In this document: in pieces, positions 34,151 to 36,676 of the stretch
How the letters are laid out: every line of letters starts with the position of its first letter
Position numbering within the stretch: the first letter of the stretch is position 1
From: Bacteroidota bacterium
GTDB taxonomy: Bacteria; Bacteroidota; Bacteroidia; Chitinophagales; JADIYW01
Assembly: GCA_016705125.1 (NCBI GenBank)
Contig: JADIYW010000037.1
Span: forward strand, 1 to 36,676
Direction of reading: 5' to 3'
Length of the DNA: 36,676 bases
Program-made: the position numbers and the translations under genes
Notes under the pieces: generated by a model
What the model saw: only the letters and a program-made list of their open reading frames with translations
Database searches by the model: none
What the model was told of the DNA's origin: nothing

Positions 34151-35017
34151 TTACAATTCAGTTATCTTGCCATACGTCTCTGGTCTTCGGTCTCTAAAGA
34201 ATTGCCAAGTGCTTCTTACCTCTTGAATCATGTCCAAATCGAATTCAGATATCAACAATTCGTCATTATCTTCCGATGCACAAGCAAATATTTGTCCTCG
34301 AGGATCCACAAAATAGGATGAGCCATAAAATTTACCCAAATTCCACGGTTTTTCAATTCCAACTCGATTGATACAACCCATAAAATAGCCATTGGCCGCC
34401 GCATGTGCAGGTTGTTCCAATTTCCATAAATATTGAGATAAACCAGCCACTGTAGCGGAAGGATTATACACAATTTCAGCACCGTTTAATCCCAAACACC
34501 TAGCTCCATCTGGAAAATGTCTATCATAACAAATATAAACGCCGATTTTGGCATATTTGGTTTGGAAAACTGGATAACCTAAATTACCGGGTTTAAAGAA
34601 GAATTTTTCCCAAAAACCTGATGTTTGAGGTATATGGTTTTTTCTATATTTACCCAAATAAGTGCCATCTGCATCGATTACGGCCGCAGTATTGTATAAA
34701 ACACCTTCTTGCTCTTTTTCGTAAATTGGCACAATAATGACCATATTATATTTTTTGGCATAAGTAGCCATTAAATCAGTTGTTGGGCCGGGAACGGATT
34801 CGGCAGATGTATACCATTTTCTGTCTTGTCCTGGGCAAAAATAAGGCGTATTAAAAATCTCTTGTAAACATAAAATTTGTACACCTTGTTTTCCAGCTTC
34901 CTCAATATAAGGAATATGCTTTTGCACCATTGCATCGCAAATTTCAGAAATTGTACCCTCCCCTTCGGTAAGTGGTAGACTCATTTGTATAAGTCCTGAT
35001 TTGATTATTCTTGCCAT
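34151..35017 (-). CDS. Carbon-nitrogen hydrolase, probable beta-ureidopropionase (N-carbamoyl-beta-alanine amidohydrolase)
   Basis: A 288-aa nitrilase-superfamily enzyme with the Glu-Lys-Cys triad: E53 (LQEIFNTPYF), K126 (YRKNHIP) and C163 (VYICYDRHFPDGAR). It cleaves N-carbamoyl amides. The family also includes N-carbamoylputrescine amidase and D-N-carbamoylase. Because it sits between dihydropyrimidinase and preT/preA on the same strand, the third step of reductive pyrimidine breakdown (N-carbamoyl-beta-alanine to beta-alanine, CO2, NH3) is the best inference. The spacing to hydA is 58 nt. Confidence 0.88.
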   Translation of the reverse strand: MARIIKSGLIQMSLPLTEGEGTISEICDAMVQKHIPYIEEAGKQGVQILCLQEIFNTPYFCPGQDRKWYTSAESVPGPTTDLMATYAKKYNMVIIVPIYEKEQEGVLYNTAAVIDADGTYLGKYRKNHIPQTSGFWEKFFFKPGNLGYPVFQTKYAKIGVYICYDRHFPDGARCLGLNGAEIVYNPSATVAGLSQYLWKLEQPAHAAANGYFMGCINRVGIEKPWNLGKFYGSSYFVDPRGQIFACASEDNDELLISEFDLDMIQEVRSTWQFFRDRRPETYGKITEL

Positions 35018-35075
35018 TTTTGATTTAGTTAGATTTGTATAATTTGAGAAGTATTGGTTATATGTATTTAACTCT

Positions 35076-36462
35076 CTATTTTAAATCAAGGATTGATTTG
35101 TTTCGTTTTATAAATTTTCCATATCCCTTATTGACTAGTAATTTATTGTCATCCACTGCGATATTTCCACGCAATAAAATGGTTTTGCTTTTTCCCGTAA
35201 TTTCCCATCCTTCATAAGCCGAATAATCGACATTCATGTGGTGGCTATTTACTGAGATGGTATGTTTTTCATTTGGATCAAAAATTACGATATCAGCATC
35301 TGAACCAATTCCGATTGTACCTTTTTGAGGATACATTCCAAATATTTTGGCTGCATTAGTAGAGCTAACTTCTACAAATTTATTTAGGCTGATTTTATTT
35401 TTAACTACACCTTCCGAAAATAATAATTCCATTCGATGCTCGATTGCAGGATGTCCATTCGGAATTTTAGAAAAATCGTTCTCGCCCATTTTTTTCTGCT
35501 CCCAATTAAATGGGCAATGGTCTGTAGCTACTACTTGCACTAAGCCTTGATTTATGCCAGCCCAAAGGGTGTCTTGATCTTTTTTTTCTCTGAGTGGCGG
35601 ACTCATCACCCACTTGGCGGATTCAAAACCTTTATCATACAAACTGGCATCTAAAACTAGGTATTGAATACAAGTTTCGGCATACACTTTTTGGTTTCGC
35701 TTAGTGGCATCACGTATATGATTGAGCGCACCCTCGCATGTCAAATGTACGATATAACCTTTTACACCAGTATAATCTGCCATATCTGCAAAGCGCCCAG
35801 AGGCTTCGGCTTCAGTAACTTCAGGTTGAGAAATATAGTGATATAATGGCGATAATTTTCCTTCGGATTTGTGTTTGGCTACCAAAAAATCAATCATATC
35901 ACCATTAGTGGCATGAGTGGTAACCATTCCACCGCAAGCTTTTACTTCATTCATTAAACCCACCATTTGTGCATCGTCAATCATCAACGCCCCTTTATAT
36001 GCCATAAATGTTTTAAAAGAAGTAATGCCTTCTTTTTCCACCATATCTTTTATTTCTGCTTTGGTATTTTCATTGAAATCGGTTACCGCCATGTGGAAAG
36101 AATAATCACCAACTGCATTTCCATCAGAGCGCCCTTTCCACTCGTTTAAAGCATTATACAATGATTTTCCTTGTGTTTGCAAAATAAAATCTATCACCAT
36201 AGTTGTGCCACCAAAAAGGGCTGCACGAGTTCCTGTTTCATAATTATCGCTTGAATAAGTGCCCATAAAAGGCATGTCTAAATGAACATGCGGGTCGATT
36301 CCACCTGGAAAAACCAATTTATTGCTAGCATCAATAGTTTGATCAGCTTCAAATTGGAAAGTTTTTTCCAATAGCTACAATTTTTTCATTTTCAATAAAT
36401 ATATCTGCTATATAATCATCTGCAGCTGTAATAATTCTACCATTTTTTATCAGTATAGACAT
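35076..36462 (-). pseudogene. Dihydropyrimidinase/D-hydantoinase, one frameshift near the N-terminus
   Basis: The true start is ATG at 36462 (MSILIKNGRIITAADDYIAD). The frame breaks at a run of six T (six A in coding strand) at 36362-36367; with five the reading is continuous (VAIGKTFQFEADQTIDA). The downstream part is intact: PGGIDPHVHLDMPF (HxH), ITSFKTFMAYKG (metal-bridging carbamylated Lys), TTHATNGD, YIVHLT, and VVATDHCPFN (Asp). The corrected length is 461 aa. It hydrolyses dihydrouracil to N-carbamoyl-beta-alanine, the second step of the pathway. Every catalytic residue is present, so the indel is probably a sequencing error rather than a null gene. Confidence 0.88.
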
Positions 36463-36580
36463 GCTTAAACTTATTTTTAATAAAAATAGTAAAAAAAAAT
36501 TGTAATTAAATGCTTAGTTGTAATTTTTTTAAAAAATAGGATGCAATATGAAGAATACTAATTTATAATCAATTTAAATG

Positions 36581-36676
36581 TTACAATTCCCCAATATCCT
36601 CATTCCAAAGTGTTGGATTATTTGCAATAAAATCGGTCATCATTTTTTTGCATTCTTCATTATCCAAATCAATGAC
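36581..36676 (-). CDS. C-terminal fragment of an unidentified protein
   Basis: The last 31 codons of a minus-strand gene run off the right edge: VIDLDNEECKKMMTDFIANN, then PTLWNEDIGEL and stop at 36581-36583. The NPxLWNEDIG ending recalls the tail of small zinc-dependent nucleoside/base deaminases of Bacteroidota, which would fit beside pyrimidine genes, but the active-site part is outside the window, so no name is assigned. A 118-nt gap separates it from the hydA start. Confidence 0.5.
   Translation of the reverse strand, partial: VIDLDNEECKKMMTDFIANNPTLWNEDIGEL

Noticed and set aside
1..36676. CRISPR array, tRNA or rRNA genes, insertion sequences, integrases.
   Set aside because: No regularly spaced repeats, no tRNA-like cloverleafs with the T-loop, no transposase or integrase motifs were seen on either strand.

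Overview
The window is AT-rich DNA from a member of the phylum Bacteroidota. The evidence is a secreted enzyme with a C-terminal type IX secretion (T9SS) sorting domain, a class I ketol-acid reductoisomerase and a GH3-family protein of the kinds common in this phylum, lipoproteins with a Bacteroidota-like lipobox, and TAnnTTTG promoter-like boxes just upstream of several starts. No rRNA, tRNA, CRISPR array, integrase or transposase was seen. The class or genus cannot be resolved from this sequence.

Positions 1-15600 are mainly branched-chain amino acid synthesis. On the minus strand lie ilvE (13109-14005), ilvD (8032-9714) and a tight ilvB / mini-ilvN / TonB-like / ilvC run (769-4382). The ilv genes are interrupted by a plus-strand block (4549-8008): a CBS-pair protein, then three genes joined by 4-bp stop/start overlaps (M48 metallopeptidase, lipoprotein, outer-membrane barrel). 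A secreted T9SS glycoside hydrolase-like protein, pfkA and a GH3 acyl-adenylate ligase-like gene lie beside this region. A broken DUF1361 membrane-protein gene sits at the left edge.

Positions 15600-19050 hold an alkaline-ceramidase-family membrane protein, nth (endonuclease III), rnhA, a fatty acid hydroxylase/sterol desaturase-family protein and a 2-oxoglutarate/Fe(II) oxygenase.

Positions 19200-30100 are a continuous minus-strand denitrification island. In transcription order it reads: Rrf2-family regulator, alginate-export-type porin (frameshifted), three-domain NirK (copper nitrite reductase with a C-terminal cytochrome c), a NirV-like formylglycine-generating-enzyme fold protein, an unknown membrane protein, an SCO1 copper chaperone, a lipoprotein cytochrome c that is a close paralogue of the NirK tail, NorC, NorB, the di-iron repair protein Ric, NorQ and NorD. 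Together they reduce nitrite to nitric oxide and nitric oxide to nitrous oxide, with copper delivery, NO-reductase assembly, NO-damage repair and a probable Fe-S sensor. No nosZ is visible, so the window encodes only a partial pathway.

Positions 30600-36676 hold a secreted hypothetical protein and a minus-strand reductive pyrimidine-degradation cluster: dihydropyrimidinase (frameshifted), beta-ureidopropionase-like amidohydrolase, PreT and PreA. The C-terminal end of another minus-strand gene lies at the right edge.

A cross-cutting oddity is that at least four otherwise intact genes carry single-base indels, most in short homopolymers. This pattern points to sequencing or assembly error more than to real gene decay.
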